Shown here piece by piece: positions 25,184 to 33,685 of a DNA stretch of 47,309 nucleotides. Below the pieces are notes generated by a model. That model made no database searches, was not told the origin of the DNA, and saw only the letters and a list, made by a program, of their open reading frames with translations. This stretch comes from JAWLBM01 sp041687675 (lineage in GTDB: Bacteria; Pseudomonadota; Alphaproteobacteria; Rhizobiales; Pleomorphomonadaceae). The stretch's first letter is position 1, and each line of letters begins with the position of its first letter. A program made the translations under genes and the position numbers. The DNA is taken from positions 1 to 47,309 of the forward strand of contig JAWLBM010000036.1 in the NCBI GenBank assembly GCA_041687675.1, written 5' to 3'.

Positions 25184-26121
25184 GCGCCCTGCTCTCCCCC
25201 CGCATGCTGCGCGCGGCGCTTCCGCCGCTGGCGCTCCTCGTGCTCCTGGTGGCGATCTGGATCCAGCAGCCGCGCGCCATCAGCTACACCGGCTTCAACC
25301 TGATGCTGAACCTGGCGCTGCCGATCGCGCTCGCGACCATCGCCCAGCTGTTCATCATCACCGTCAACGACCTCGACCTGTCGATCGGCGCCTTCGTCAG
25401 CTTCTGCGCCTGCGTCGGGGCGACCTGGCTCGCCGAGGCGCCGCTGCTCGGGGTGGCGACGCTGATCGCATGCGTCGCCGTCTACGCCGGCCTCGGCGCG
25501 CTCATCCACCTCAGGAACCTGCCGTCGATCGTGGTCACCCTCGGCATGTCCTTCGTCTGGCTCGGCCTTTCCGTGCTGCTGCTGCCGACCCCCGGCGGCA
25601 GCGCGCCGGAGTGGCTGGTCTCGATCGTCAAGTTCCGGATGCCGCTGATCCCCTTCGCCATCCTGATGAGCATCGTGCTCGCGCTGGTCGTCCACCTGGG
25701 GCTGATGCGCTCCGCGCTCGGCGCGGTGATGCGCGGGGCCGGCGGCAACCCGCAGGCGATCGCCCGGGCCGGCTGGTCGCTGCTCAGGATCAAGATGGGC
25801 ATGTACGCCCTCGCCGGCCTCTTCGGCGTCCTCTCCGGCCTGACGCTCGTCGGCATGACCACCTCGGGCGACGCCAACATCGCGCTGCGCTACACGCTTC
25901 TCTCCATCGCCGGGGTGATCCTCGGCGGCGGCGAGTTCGTCGGCGGCCGGGTGTCCCCCGTCGGCGCGGTGATCGGCGCCATGGTGCTGGCGCTCGCCGG
26001 CTCGCTGCTCTCCTTCCTCAGGATCTCGCCGGACTGGCAGATCGGCGCGCAGGGCGCGATCCTGATCCTGGTGCTGGCGCTCCGCAGCCTCCTCAACCGC
26101 GCCGAGGCGCGCGCCGCATGA
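25180..26121 (+). CDS. ABC sugar transporter permease (RbsC type), first
   Basis: This 313-residue polytopic protein of the BPD_transp_2 family starts with GTG at 25180, overlapping the ATPase end by 4 bp. It has the family pattern LFIITVNDLDLSIGAFVSF near residue 60 and the GNPQAIARAGW cytoplasmic loop. It pairs with the second permease at 26118, so the channel is probably a heterodimer rather than the RbsC homodimer. The GTG start with a 4-base overlap points to translational coupling. Confidence 0.92.
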   Translation: MSALLSPRMLRAALPPLALLVLLVAIWIQQPRAISYTGFNLMLNLALPIALATIAQLFIITVNDLDLSIGAFVSFCACVGATWLAEAPLLGVATLIACVAVYAGLGALIHLRNLPSIVVTLGMSFVWLGLSVLLLPTPGGSAPEWLVSIVKFRMPLIPFAILMSIVLALVVHLGLMRSALGAVMRGAGGNPQAIARAGWSLLRIKMGMYALAGLFGVLSGLTLVGMTTSGDANIALRYTLLSIAGVILGGGEFVGGRVSPVGAVIGAMVLALAGSLLSFLRISPDWQIGAQGAILILVLALRSLLNRAEARAA

Positions 26122-27107
26122 CGATCACCCGCGACCGGCCGGAGCCCTCGCCGATGTCCAGTTTCGCCGCCCGGCTCTTCTCCCGGCCGTGGATCTGGTC
26201 CTACCTCGCCGCGGTCGCCGTCTGGTTCGCGACGGCTACCTTCACCGGCGGAAAGGGCTCGGCCGACGTCCTCACCGTGGCGCTGACCTTCTCCTCCTTC
26301 TTCGTGATCGTCGGCATCGGCCAGATGTTCGTGATCACCTCGGGCCCGGGCAACATCGACCTCTCGATCCCCGCCAACATCGCCCTCTCGGGCGCGCTGG
26401 CGATGATCCTGATGGACGGCTCGAATGCGATGATCCCGGTCGGCGTCGCCGCCGCGGTCGGCTGCGGGCTGCTGATCGGCGTCTTCAACTACGTGTTGAT
26501 CCGGCTCCTCGCCATCCCGCCGATCATCGCCACCCTGTCGGCGAGCTTCATCGTCCAGTCGATCGCAATCGCCTACGGGCGCGGCCTCAAGATCAAGCCG
26601 CCGCCGGCCTTCGCCGAGTTCACCACCGGCCGGATCTCCGGCGTGCCGATCCTGGCGATCCTCGCCGTCCTGCTCGCCGTCGCCATGGGCTTCGTGCTGC
26701 ACCGGACGCTCTACGGCCGGGCGGTCACTGCCATCGGGCAGAACCAGCGCGCGGCCGGCCTCGCCGGGATCTCGGTCGACCGCACCCGCGTCGCCACCTA
26801 CGTGCTCTGCGCCGGCCTCGCCGGCCTCTGCGGCTCGCTGCTCGCCGGCTTCTCCGGAGGCGCCTCGCTGAACATGGGCGAGGAGTACCTGCTGGCCTCC
26901 ATCGCCGTCGTGGTGATCGGCGGCTCGTCGGTGGCGGGCGGATCGTCCAACGTGCCGGGCATCTGGGGCGCGGCGCTGTTCATGTACCTGCTCGTCACCA
27001 TGCTGAACACCTTCGGCGTCGGCGCGGGCATCCGCCTGGTGGCGACCGGGCTGATCATCATCACGGTGATCACCCTCGCCGGCGGCAAGAAGACCGGACG
27101 CGGCTAG
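26118..27107 (+). CDS. ABC sugar transporter permease (RbsC type), second
   Basis: This 329-residue membrane protein is homologous in pattern to its neighbour: MFVITSGPGNIDLSIPANI, AIGQNQRAAGLAGISVDRTR, VVVIGGSSVAGGSSNVPG. I chose the ATG at 26118 because it overlaps the previous stop (ATGA); the frame extends upstream without support. An in-frame ATG 12 codons later (MSSFAARL) is an alternative. It ends 19 bp before the lactonase gene. Two distinct permeases per operon are usual for some alphaproteobacterial monosaccharide importers. Confidence 0.92.
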   Translation: MTITRDRPEPSPMSSFAARLFSRPWIWSYLAAVAVWFATATFTGGKGSADVLTVALTFSSFFVIVGIGQMFVITSGPGNIDLSIPANIALSGALAMILMDGSNAMIPVGVAAAVGCGLLIGVFNYVLIRLLAIPPIIATLSASFIVQSIAIAYGRGLKIKPPPAFAEFTTGRISGVPILAILAVLLAVAMGFVLHRTLYGRAVTAIGQNQRAAGLAGISVDRTRVATYVLCAGLAGLCGSLLAGFSGGASLNMGEEYLLASIAVVVIGGSSVAGGSSNVPGIWGAALFMYLLVTMLNTFGVGAGIRLVATGLIIITVITLAGGKKTGRG

Positions 27108-27126
27108 ACAAGGGAGCGCGGAAGAG

Positions 27127-28044
27127 ATGACCACCGGCGAGATGCTCTACGAGGCGATCGACAAGCGCTTCTACTCGATGATCGTGCCGCACACGGAACC
27201 GGACCTGATCTTCTCCGAGGCCAAGTGGGCCGAGGGGCCGGTGTGGTTCGCCGACGGCGGCTTCCTGCTCTTCAACGACATCCCGAACCGGCGCACGCTG
27301 CGCTTTGTGCCGGGCCTCGGGGTCAACGTCTTCCGGCACGACAGCAACTACGCCAACGGCAACACCCGCGACCGGGAGGGCCGGCTGGTCACCTGCGAGC
27401 ACGGCACGCGGCGGGTGACGCGGACGGAGTACGACGGCTCGATCACGGTGCTGGCCGACGGCTACCGCGGCAAGCGGCTCAACTCGCCCAACGACGTGGT
27501 GGTGAAGTCCGACGGCACCGTCTGGTTCACCGACCCCACCTACGGCATCCTCTCCGACTACGAGGGCTTCAAGGCCGAGCCCGAGCAGGAGACGCGCAAC
27601 GTCTACCGGCTCGACCCGCGCACCGGCGACCTCGACGCGGTGATCACCGACTTCCTGCAGCCGAACGGCCTCGCCTTCTCGCCCGACGAGAAAATCCTCT
27701 ACGTCGCCGACAGCGGCGCCAGCCACGACCCGGACGCCGCCCGGCACATCCGCGCCTTCGACGTCTCCGACGACAACCGCCTGTCGAACGACCGGGTCTT
27801 CTGCGAGATCGACGTCGGGCTGCCGGACGGGATCCGCACCGACACGGACGGAAACCTCTGGTCCTCGGCGGGCGACGGCGTCCACGCCTTCTCCAGGGGC
27901 GGCGAGCTGATGGGCAAGATCCACGTGCCGGGGCCGGTGGCGAACCTCACCTTCGGCGGCCGCTCGCGCAACCGGATGTTCATCACCGCCAACCGCCGCG
28001 TCTGGCTCGTCGACGTCGGCGTCAACGGCGCGCAGGTCCCCTGA
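27127..28044 (+). CDS. SMP-30/gluconolactonase-family sugar lactonase
   Basis: This 305-residue six-bladed propeller has the SMP-30 metal and active-site pattern: AEGPVWF (Glu), NSPNDVVVKSDG (Asn), PNGLAFSPDEKILYVADSG, DGIRTDTDGNLW (Asp). There is no signal peptide, so it acts in the cytosol. It is the last gene of the sugar ABC operon, after AAGGGAGCG. Its closest functional analogues hydrolyse glucono- or xylonolactone. Finding it with an importer but without a dehydrogenase or dehydratase means that the rest of the pathway is elsewhere. It is clearly different from the shorter paralogue at 9279. Confidence 0.9.
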   Translation: MTTGEMLYEAIDKRFYSMIVPHTEPDLIFSEAKWAEGPVWFADGGFLLFNDIPNRRTLRFVPGLGVNVFRHDSNYANGNTRDREGRLVTCEHGTRRVTRTEYDGSITVLADGYRGKRLNSPNDVVVKSDGTVWFTDPTYGILSDYEGFKAEPEQETRNVYRLDPRTGDLDAVITDFLQPNGLAFSPDEKILYVADSGASHDPDAARHIRAFDVSDDNRLSNDRVFCEIDVGLPDGIRTDTDGNLWSSAGDGVHAFSRGGELMGKIHVPGPVANLTFGGRSRNRMFITANRRVWLVDVGVNGAQVP

Positions 28045-28056
28045 CCGGAACGGAAC

Positions 28057-28080
28057 GGGCGCGGGCCGAGGCCCGCGCCC
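28057..28080. terminator. GC hairpin terminator between convergent genes
   Basis: A 10-bp perfect stem (GGGCGCGGGC / GCCCGCGCCC, loop CGAG) is followed on the plus strand by TCTCTGT. It lies in the 42-bp gap between the lactonase and the convergent TerC gene, so it probably ends the sugar operon and may work in both directions. Confidence 0.65.
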
Positions 28081-28086
28081 TCTCTG

Positions 28087-28743
28087 TCAAAGCGAGCCGT
28101 TCACCACCGGCCAGACCTCGTTGACGCCCCGCCAGATCATGTCGAGGGCGACGTAGAGGATCACGACCAGGCCGACCCAGGCGATCCAGCGGTGCTTGTG
28201 CAGCAGCCGCGCGATGAAGCTCGCCGCGAGCCCCATCAGCGCGATGGAGAGCGCGAGGCCGATGATCAGCACCGTCGGGTGCTCGCGCGCCGCCCCGGCG
28301 ACGGCGAGCACGTTGTCGAGCGACATCGAGATGTCGGCGATGATGATCTGCGTCGCCGCCTGGGCGAAGGTCTTGCGCGGCGCGCCGCCGGCGATGGTGC
28401 CGTCGGCGTTGAGGTCGGCGTTGGCCAGGGCCTCGTCGGCCGCCTCCTCCTGCGCGTGCGTGGTCACCAGCTCGCGGTACATCTTCCAGCAGACCCAGAG
28501 CAGCAGGATGCCGCCGACCAGCAGCAGGCCGAGGATCTGCAGGAGCTGCGTGGTGACCAGCGCGAAGCCGATGCGCATGACGGTCGCCGCGGCGATGCCG
28601 ACGACGATCGCCCGCGTCCGCTGGTCCTGCGGCAGCCCGGCGGCGGCGAGGCCGATCACGATGGCGTTGTCGCCGGCCAGCACGAGGTCGATCGCGATGA
28701 CCTGACCGAGGGCGACCAGCCCCGCGGTGGTGAACATTTCCAT
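28087..28743 (-). CDS. TerC-family integral membrane protein
   Basis: This 218-residue protein has about seven membrane segments. Both TerC hallmark aspartate motifs are present: IDLVLAGDNAIVIGLA near the start and DISMSLDNVLAVAG in the second half. The central cytoplasmic loop (about residues 95-130) is polar. TerC relatives export metals such as manganese or take part in tellurite resistance and protein metalation. I chose the ATG at 28743; a TTG three codons upstream and an ATG two codons downstream are alternatives. It stands alone, convergent with the sugar operon and divergent from the TRAP operon. I looked for a manganese riboswitch in its leader and found no convincing consensus. Confidence 0.9.
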   Translation of the reverse strand: MEMFTTAGLVALGQVIAIDLVLAGDNAIVIGLAAAGLPQDQRTRAIVVGIAAATVMRIGFALVTTQLLQILGLLLVGGILLLWVCWKMYRELVTTHAQEEAADEALANADLNADGTIAGGAPRKTFAQAATQIIIADISMSLDNVLAVAGAAREHPTVLIIGLALSIALMGLAASFIARLLHKHRWIAWVGLVVILYVALDMIWRGVNEVWPVVNGSL

Positions 28744-29137
28744 TCGAGCCAACCCTGTCTCTGCGGACCGACCAATGCCCGACCGGTGCCCCGGCTCGCG
28801 ACCGCCCCTCGGGGCGACCGCTCGCCGACCGGGGCGGGTCGCCGCCCGATCCGTCCATGTCCTCGCTTGTTCCAGTCCGACATCACAGCCCGCACGGGGC
28901 TGCCAGAGGGGCCCGGCCTGGAGGGGGCCGGCGCGGGTCCCCCCGGATCCGCGCGGCGCGAGAGAGAAAGCACATCCCGGGAGGCGGCGCTACTCTCGAT
29001 CCGGTTGATGAGATCCATTCCCATGCATTGAGCGCGGGGATCGGCCGTGCGATGCTCCGGTCCGATTCCGGCGCCCGCAAGCAAAGAAACCAAAAGGAAC
29101 GCCGGGGTGGGAAACGACAACAAGGGGGAGTGACCCG
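28744..29137. other. 394-bp divergent intergenic region, TerC / TRAP operon
   Basis: No coding potential that I can support. It holds a short GC palindrome (CGCCCC TC GGGGCG near 28812-28825) and, in its right third, a purine-rich A-containing stretch before the ribosome site AAGGGGGAG of the TRAP binding-protein gene. No clear operator or promoter stands out. Confidence 0.5.
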
Positions 29138-30127
29138 ATGACAGCCTTCACCCGCCGCGCCGTCCTGGGGACGGCCGCCGCCCTCGCGCTCGCCGCCTCC
29201 GCCGGGCTCGCCTCAGCCGAGGGGATCGTGCTCCGCCTCTCCTCGCCGGCGACGCCGACCGACCAGCGGGCGGTGGCCCTGACCGAGGTGTTCGCCCCGG
29301 CCGTCGCCGGGTTCGCGACCTTCGAGCCGCACTGGAACGCGACCCTGTTCAAGCAGGGCACCGAGCTCGAGGCGATCGCCCGCGGCAACCTCGAGATGTC
29401 GATCACCTCCGCCCAGGAGCTGGCGGCCATCTTCCCCGAGTGGTCGATCTTCACCGCCGGCTACCTGCATCGCGACGCCGAGCACCAGAAGAAGGTGTTC
29501 GCGGCCGACTTCATGGAGCCGATGAAGAAGAAGGTCGAGGGCGAGCTCGGCGTGAAGCTGCTGAGCGTGATGTATCTCGGCCGCCGCCAGCTGAACCTGC
29601 GCACCGAGGACGAGGTGCGCACCCCGGACGACCTCGCCGGCGTCAAGCTGCGCATGCCCGGCACCGACGCTTGGCAGTTCCTCGGCTCGGCGCTCGGCGC
29701 GAGCCCGGTGCCGATGGCCTTCACCGAGGTCTACACCGGCCTGCAGACCGGCGCGATCGACGGCCAGGACAACCCGCTGCCGACCAACAAGGACTCCAAG
29801 TTCTACGAGGTCACCAAGCAGATCGTGCTGACCAGCCACCTCGTCGACCTCAACTACCTCGCCTTCAGCAAGGAGGTCTGGGACAAGCTGACGCCGGAGC
29901 AGCAGGCGACCGTCCAGAAGGCCGCCGACGACGCCGCCGAGCTCGGCCGGCAGCGCCAGCTCGCCCTCGAGGCGGAGCTCGAGCAGTTCTTCAAGGACCA
30001 GGGCCTCAAGGTCTACGCGCCGGACGTCGAGGCCTTCCGCGCCCGGGTTCAGAAGGCCTACCTCGAGTCCGACTTCGCCAAGGACTGGCCGGAGGGCCTG
30101 ATCGACAAGGTCAACGCGCTCCAGTGA
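29138..30127 (+). CDS. TRAP transporter, periplasmic solute-binding subunit (DctP type)
   Basis: This 329-residue protein starts with an export signal containing a twin-arginine-like FTRRAVLG, then a hydrophobic run ending ASA near residue 27. DctP-family marks are VKLRMPGTDAW (the Arg that binds the ligand carboxylate in known members), YTGLQTGAIDGQDNPLPT and VDLNYLAFSKEVWDKL. The substrate is therefore likely an organic or sugar acid. The ATG at 29138 follows AAGGGGGAG. It is the first gene of an operon with the two membrane subunits and two enzymes, which suggests uptake and first steps of breakdown of one carboxylate. Confidence 0.94.
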   Translation: MTAFTRRAVLGTAAALALAASAGLASAEGIVLRLSSPATPTDQRAVALTEVFAPAVAGFATFEPHWNATLFKQGTELEAIARGNLEMSITSAQELAAIFPEWSIFTAGYLHRDAEHQKKVFAADFMEPMKKKVEGELGVKLLSVMYLGRRQLNLRTEDEVRTPDDLAGVKLRMPGTDAWQFLGSALGASPVPMAFTEVYTGLQTGAIDGQDNPLPTNKDSKFYEVTKQIVLTSHLVDLNYLAFSKEVWDKLTPEQQATVQKAADDAAELGRQRQLALEAELEQFFKDQGLKVYAPDVEAFRARVQKAYLESDFAKDWPEGLIDKVNALQ

Positions 30128-30133
30128 CGGCCG

Positions 30134-30622
30134 ATGGCCGCCGCCCTCCGCTTCCTGCGGGATAGGGCCGACAACGTGGCGGCGGGCCTGCTCGCCGCCA
30201 TGTTCCTGACCTTCATCCTGCAGATCGTCTCGCGCTACGTGATGAACAGCCCGCTCGGCTGGACGTTGGAGGCGTGCCTGACGCTCTGGCTCTGGCTGGT
30301 GTTCTGGGGCTCGGCCTTCGTGCTCCGGGACGAGGATCACGTGCGCTTCGACCTCGTCTACGCGGCGTCCGGCGCGCGCCTCCGGCGGACCTTCGCCATC
30401 GTCTCGGCGGTGGCGATCGCGGCCGGGCTGCTGGCGGCGCTGCCGGCGACGATCGACTACATCACCTTCTACAAGATCAAGAAGAGCGCGATCCTCCGGA
30501 TCCGCCTCGACGTGGTGTTCAGCGTCTACGGCATCTTCGCCGTCGCCCTGATCGCCCGCTACGCCCTGCGCGCCCTCTCGCTCGCCCGCGGCGGGCCGAT
30601 CCCGGCCGGAACCGATCGCTGA
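30134..30622 (+). CDS. TRAP transporter small membrane subunit (DctQ type)
   Basis: This 162-residue protein has four membrane helices and the DctQ signature ECLTLWLW-like stretch EACLTLWLWLVFWG, followed by DEDHVRFDLV. It starts 6 bp after the binding-protein stop and overlaps the next gene by one base (TGATG). It forms the membrane complex with the large DctM subunit. The length is normal for the family. Confidence 0.92.
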   Translation: MAAALRFLRDRADNVAAGLLAAMFLTFILQIVSRYVMNSPLGWTLEACLTLWLWLVFWGSAFVLRDEDHVRFDLVYAASGARLRRTFAIVSAVAIAAGLLAALPATIDYITFYKIKKSAILRIRLDVVFSVYGIFAVALIARYALRALSLARGGPIPAGTDR

Positions 30623-31917
30623 TGACCGTCGCCTTCGGCCTGTCGCTGCTCGCGCTGTTCGCGCTCGCCGGCATCGGCACGCCGGTGGCGCTGTCGATGC
30701 TCGTCGCCGCGACGGTCTACCTCGCCGCCAAGGGGCAGGACCTCGGCCTCGCCGCCGAGCAGATCATCCAGGGCCTCTACGACAGCTTCATCATCCTGGC
30801 GGTGCCGCTCTTCATCGTCGCCGCCGCCATCATGAACGCCGGGACGATCAGCGACCGGCTGCTCTCCTTCTGCGTCGCGGTGGTCGGGCGCGTGCGCGGC
30901 GGACTCGGCCATGTCAACGTGGCGGCGAGCCTGATCTTCTCCGGCATGTCGGGCTCGGCCGTCGCGGACGCTGCGGGAATCGGCAAGATCATCATCGAGA
31001 TGATGACGCGCGACGGCCGCTATGCGCCGGGTTACGCCGCCGCGATCACCGCCGCCTCCGCCACCATCGGGCCGATCATCCCGCCGTCGATCCCGATGGT
31101 GATGTACGCCCTCGTCTCCGATGTCTCGATCGGCTACCTGTTCCTCGGCGGCATCGTGCCGGGGCTCGTCATGGGCGGCGTGCTGATGGGCCTCAACGCC
31201 CTGCTCGCCGCCCGCCGCGGCTTCGCCAGGGAGGCGCCGGTGCCGCTGCGGGAGCTGCCGCGGGTGACCGCCCGGGCCTTCCCCGCGCTGATGATGCCGG
31301 TGATCCTCCTGTGGGGCATCTACGGCGGCGCGACCACCCCGACAGAGGCCGCCGCCGTCGCCGCCGCCTACGCGCTGGTGCTCGCCGCCGTCTTCTACCG
31401 CTCGCTCTCCTGGGGATCGCTCTACGCCATCTTTTCCGAGAGCGCCCGCTCCTCGGCGGCCGTCGGCCTCGTCATCGGCGGCGCGCTGATCTTCAACTAC
31501 ATCGTCGCCAGCGAGAACATCGCCGGGCAGCTCGCCGCCTCGCTGCAGGGGCTCGAGATCCATCCCCTCGCCTTCCTGCTCGCCGTCAACCTCCTCCTGC
31601 TGCTGCTCGGCTGCGTCCTCGACGCGACGACGATCATCCTCGTCATCGTGCCCTTGTTCATCCCCACCTGCCGCGAGCTCGGCATCGACCTCGTCCAGTT
31701 CGGGGTGGTGGTGGTCGTCAACTGCATGATCGGGCTGATCACGCCGCCCTACGGGGTGCTGCTCTTCGTCATCAACGCCACCACCGGCATCCCGCTGCGC
31801 GACATCATCCGCGAGATCTGGCTGTTCATCGCCGTGCTGATCGTGGCGCTGGCCGCGATGGTCCTCTTCCCCGAACTGGTGCTCTGGCTGCCCCGTCAGG
31901 TGGGATACCTCGGATGA
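30622..31917 (+). CDS. TRAP transporter large membrane subunit (DctM type)
   Basis: This 431-residue polytopic protein has typical DctM segments: AVPLFIVAAAIMNAG, SGMSGSAVADAAGIG, TIGPIIPPSIPMVMYA, YGGATTPTEAAAVAAAYAL and LITPPYGVLLFVI. It forms the ion-coupled translocation channel. The ATG at 30622 shares its A with the TGA of the small subunit; the stop overlaps the dehydrogenase gene by 4 bp. The coupling throughout this operon suggests all five proteins serve one pathway. Confidence 0.94.
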   Translation: MTVAFGLSLLALFALAGIGTPVALSMLVAATVYLAAKGQDLGLAAEQIIQGLYDSFIILAVPLFIVAAAIMNAGTISDRLLSFCVAVVGRVRGGLGHVNVAASLIFSGMSGSAVADAAGIGKIIIEMMTRDGRYAPGYAAAITAASATIGPIIPPSIPMVMYALVSDVSIGYLFLGGIVPGLVMGGVLMGLNALLAARRGFAREAPVPLRELPRVTARAFPALMMPVILLWGIYGGATTPTEAAAVAAAYALVLAAVFYRSLSWGSLYAIFSESARSSAAVGLVIGGALIFNYIVASENIAGQLAASLQGLEIHPLAFLLAVNLLLLLLGCVLDATTIILVIVPLFIPTCRELGIDLVQFGVVVVVNCMIGLITPPYGVLLFVINATTGIPLRDIIREIWLFIAVLIVALAAMVLFPELVLWLPRQVGYLG

Positions 31918-32789
31918 CACCCCCTGCCCCCGCCGACGGCGCGCGCGTGCGCCTGGGGCTCGTCGGCGGCAGCATCCGCCGGTCCCGCTCCCCCGATCTC
32001 CACCGCATCGCCGGTGCCCTCTGCGGTCTCGACGTCTCCTACGACCTCCTCGTGCCGAAGGACCTCGGCCGCCCCTTCGAGGGCGTGCTGGACGACGCCC
32101 GGCGCGCGGGGCTCAGGGGCGTCAACATCACCTTCCCCTACAAGGAGCGGGTGACCGCCCTCGTCGAGGTGCCGGACCCGCTCGTCCGCCGTCTCGGCGC
32201 CGTCAACACGGTGGTGTTCGAGGGCGGAGCGATGCTCGGCCACAACACCGACCACAGCGGCTTCATGGCCGCCTTCCGCGCCCGCTGGGGCGACCGGCCG
32301 CCGGGGATCGTGGCCATCGCCGGGGCGGGCGGCGTCGGCCGCGCCGTCGCCTTCGGCCTCCTCCGGCTCGGGGCGAGCGGGATCCGCCTCGTCGACGCGG
32401 ACCGTCCGCGGGCCACGGCGCTCGCCGACGCGCTCGCCGCTGGCGGCGGCTGCCGGGTGGAGGCGGGATCGGACATCGCCGCCGCCGCCGCGGGCGCCGA
32501 CGGCATCGTCAACTGCACGCCGCTCGGGATGGACGGCCACCCCGGCACCGCCATCCCGGCCGACCTGCTCCCCGGCCGGCGCTGGGCCTTCGATGCCGTC
32601 TACACACCGGTCGAGACACGGTTCAAGATGGAGGCCGAAGCCGCCGGGCTCGACGTGCTCGGCGGCTGGGAGCTCTTCTTCCACCAGGGCGTCGACGCGT
32701 TCCGGATCTTCACCGGCCGCACGCCCCCGGACCTTTCCGAACTCCGGCGGCGCATCCTCGCCGCCCCACCGCCTCCGGGAGAGACATGA
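31914..32789 (+). CDS. AroE-like shikimate/quinate dehydrogenase family oxidoreductase
   Basis: This 291-residue protein shows the AroE pattern: SRSPDLHRI, the catalytic Lys in NITFPYKE, GAVNTVV, the catalytic Asp in GHNTDHSGF, GAGGVGRAVAFG (dinucleotide loop), NCTPLGM, DAVYTP and the terminal HQGVDAF. After beta-2 the sequence reads RLVDADRPRA. An Asp here, rather than the NRT of biosynthetic AroE, suggests NAD instead of NADP, as in catabolic quinate/shikimate dehydrogenases (YdiB and QsuD types). It is coupled by ATGA overlap to the TRAP large subunit and to the DapA-like gene. I infer a catabolic role on the imported hydroxy acid; the true substrate is unknown. Confidence 0.87.
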   Translation: MTPPAPADGARVRLGLVGGSIRRSRSPDLHRIAGALCGLDVSYDLLVPKDLGRPFEGVLDDARRAGLRGVNITFPYKERVTALVEVPDPLVRRLGAVNTVVFEGGAMLGHNTDHSGFMAAFRARWGDRPPGIVAIAGAGGVGRAVAFGLLRLGASGIRLVDADRPRATALADALAAGGGCRVEAGSDIAAAAAGADGIVNCTPLGMDGHPGTAIPADLLPGRRWAFDAVYTPVETRFKMEAEAAGLDVLGGWELFFHQGVDAFRIFTGRTPPDLSELRRRILAAPPPPGET

Positions 32790-33685
32790 TGACCGCCCCC
32801 ACACTCCGCGACCTGATCGGCGTCAGCGCGGCGCTCGCCACCCCGTTCGACGCCCGCGGCGACGTCGACTGGGCGCGGCTCGCCGACCATGCGCGCGCCC
32901 TGCTCGACGAGGGCATGGCCGTGGTGACCGCCTTCGGCACCACCGGCGAGGGCGTCTCGATCCCGATGCCGGCGCGGGAGAGCCTCTACGACCACCTCGG
33001 CGCCCACGGCGTTCCGGCCGGCCGGCTGGTCGAGTGCATCTACGGCCCGGCGGCGGCCGACGCGGGGCGGCACATGCGCCGCGCGCTCGGATACGGCGTC
33101 CGCGGCTTCCTGCTGACGCCGCCCTTCTACTACAAGGACCCCGACGACGCCGCCGTCGCCGCCTGGTTCGCGGAGGCGTTGGAAGCGGCCGGGCCCGCCG
33201 TTCGCGACGTCCTCCTCTACAACATCCCGCAGCTCACCGGCGTGAAGGTCGGGCCCGGCGTCGTCGCCCGGCTGCGCAGCGACTTCCCCGGCGTCGTCGC
33301 CGGCGTCAAGGACAGCGGCGGCGACTTCGCCCACACCGAGCAGCTGCTCGCCGAGCACCGGGACCTCGCCATCCTGGTCGGCCACGAGGGCCAGCTGGCG
33401 CGGGCGGTGAGGCTCGGCGCCTGCGGCTCGATCAGCGGCATGGCCAACCTCGCGCCGAAGCTGGTCGCGCGGCTCGTCGCCGGCGAGGACGAGCCGGCGA
33501 TCGACGAGGCGCTGCGGCGGATCCTCGCCCTGCCGGTGATCCCCGCCATCAAGGCGGCCCTCGCCGCCCTCTCGGGCGACGAGCGCTGGCGGGCGGTGAA
33601 GCCGCCGCTGACCGCGATCGATTCGGACCGGGGACGCGCGATGGTCGACGAAGTGGCGGCCATTCTCGCGCCCTGGCGGACCTGA
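32786..33685 (+). CDS. DapA/NanA-family class I aldolase or dehydratase
   Basis: This 299-residue member of the dihydrodipicolinate synthase / N-acetylneuraminate lyase family has GTTGEG (pyruvate carboxylate loop), Tyr in YNIPQLTG and the Schiff-base Lys in GVKDSGGD. The length is normal. The start is ATGATG at 32786, overlapping the dehydrogenase stop by 4 bp. Biosynthetic DapA is unlikely given the operon: relatives of this subfamily often cleave or dehydrate 2-keto-3-deoxy acids. Paired with an AroE-like dehydrogenase and a TRAP importer it may complete a short carboxylate pathway ending in pyruvate (inference). Confidence 0.87.
   Translation: MMTAPTLRDLIGVSAALATPFDARGDVDWARLADHARALLDEGMAVVTAFGTTGEGVSIPMPARESLYDHLGAHGVPAGRLVECIYGPAAADAGRHMRRALGYGVRGFLLTPPFYYKDPDDAAVAAWFAEALEAAGPAVRDVLLYNIPQLTGVKVGPGVVARLRSDFPGVVAGVKDSGGDFAHTEQLLAEHRDLAILVGHEGQLARAVRLGACGSISGMANLAPKLVARLVAGEDEPAIDEALRRILALPVIPAIKAALAALSGDERWRAVKPPLTAIDSDRGRAMVDEVAAILAPWRT

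Noticed and set aside
28744..28900. Manganese (yybP-ykoY) riboswitch before the TerC gene
   Set aside because: Such riboswitches often precede TerC genes, so I read the leader on the minus strand, but the conserved purine-rich core and paired elements are not recognisable.
32786..33685. Lysine-biosynthetic DapA and AroE pair
   Set aside because: Both genes are coupled to a TRAP importer and the AroE homologue shows an NAD-type Asp, so biosynthetic roles are less likely than catabolic ones.
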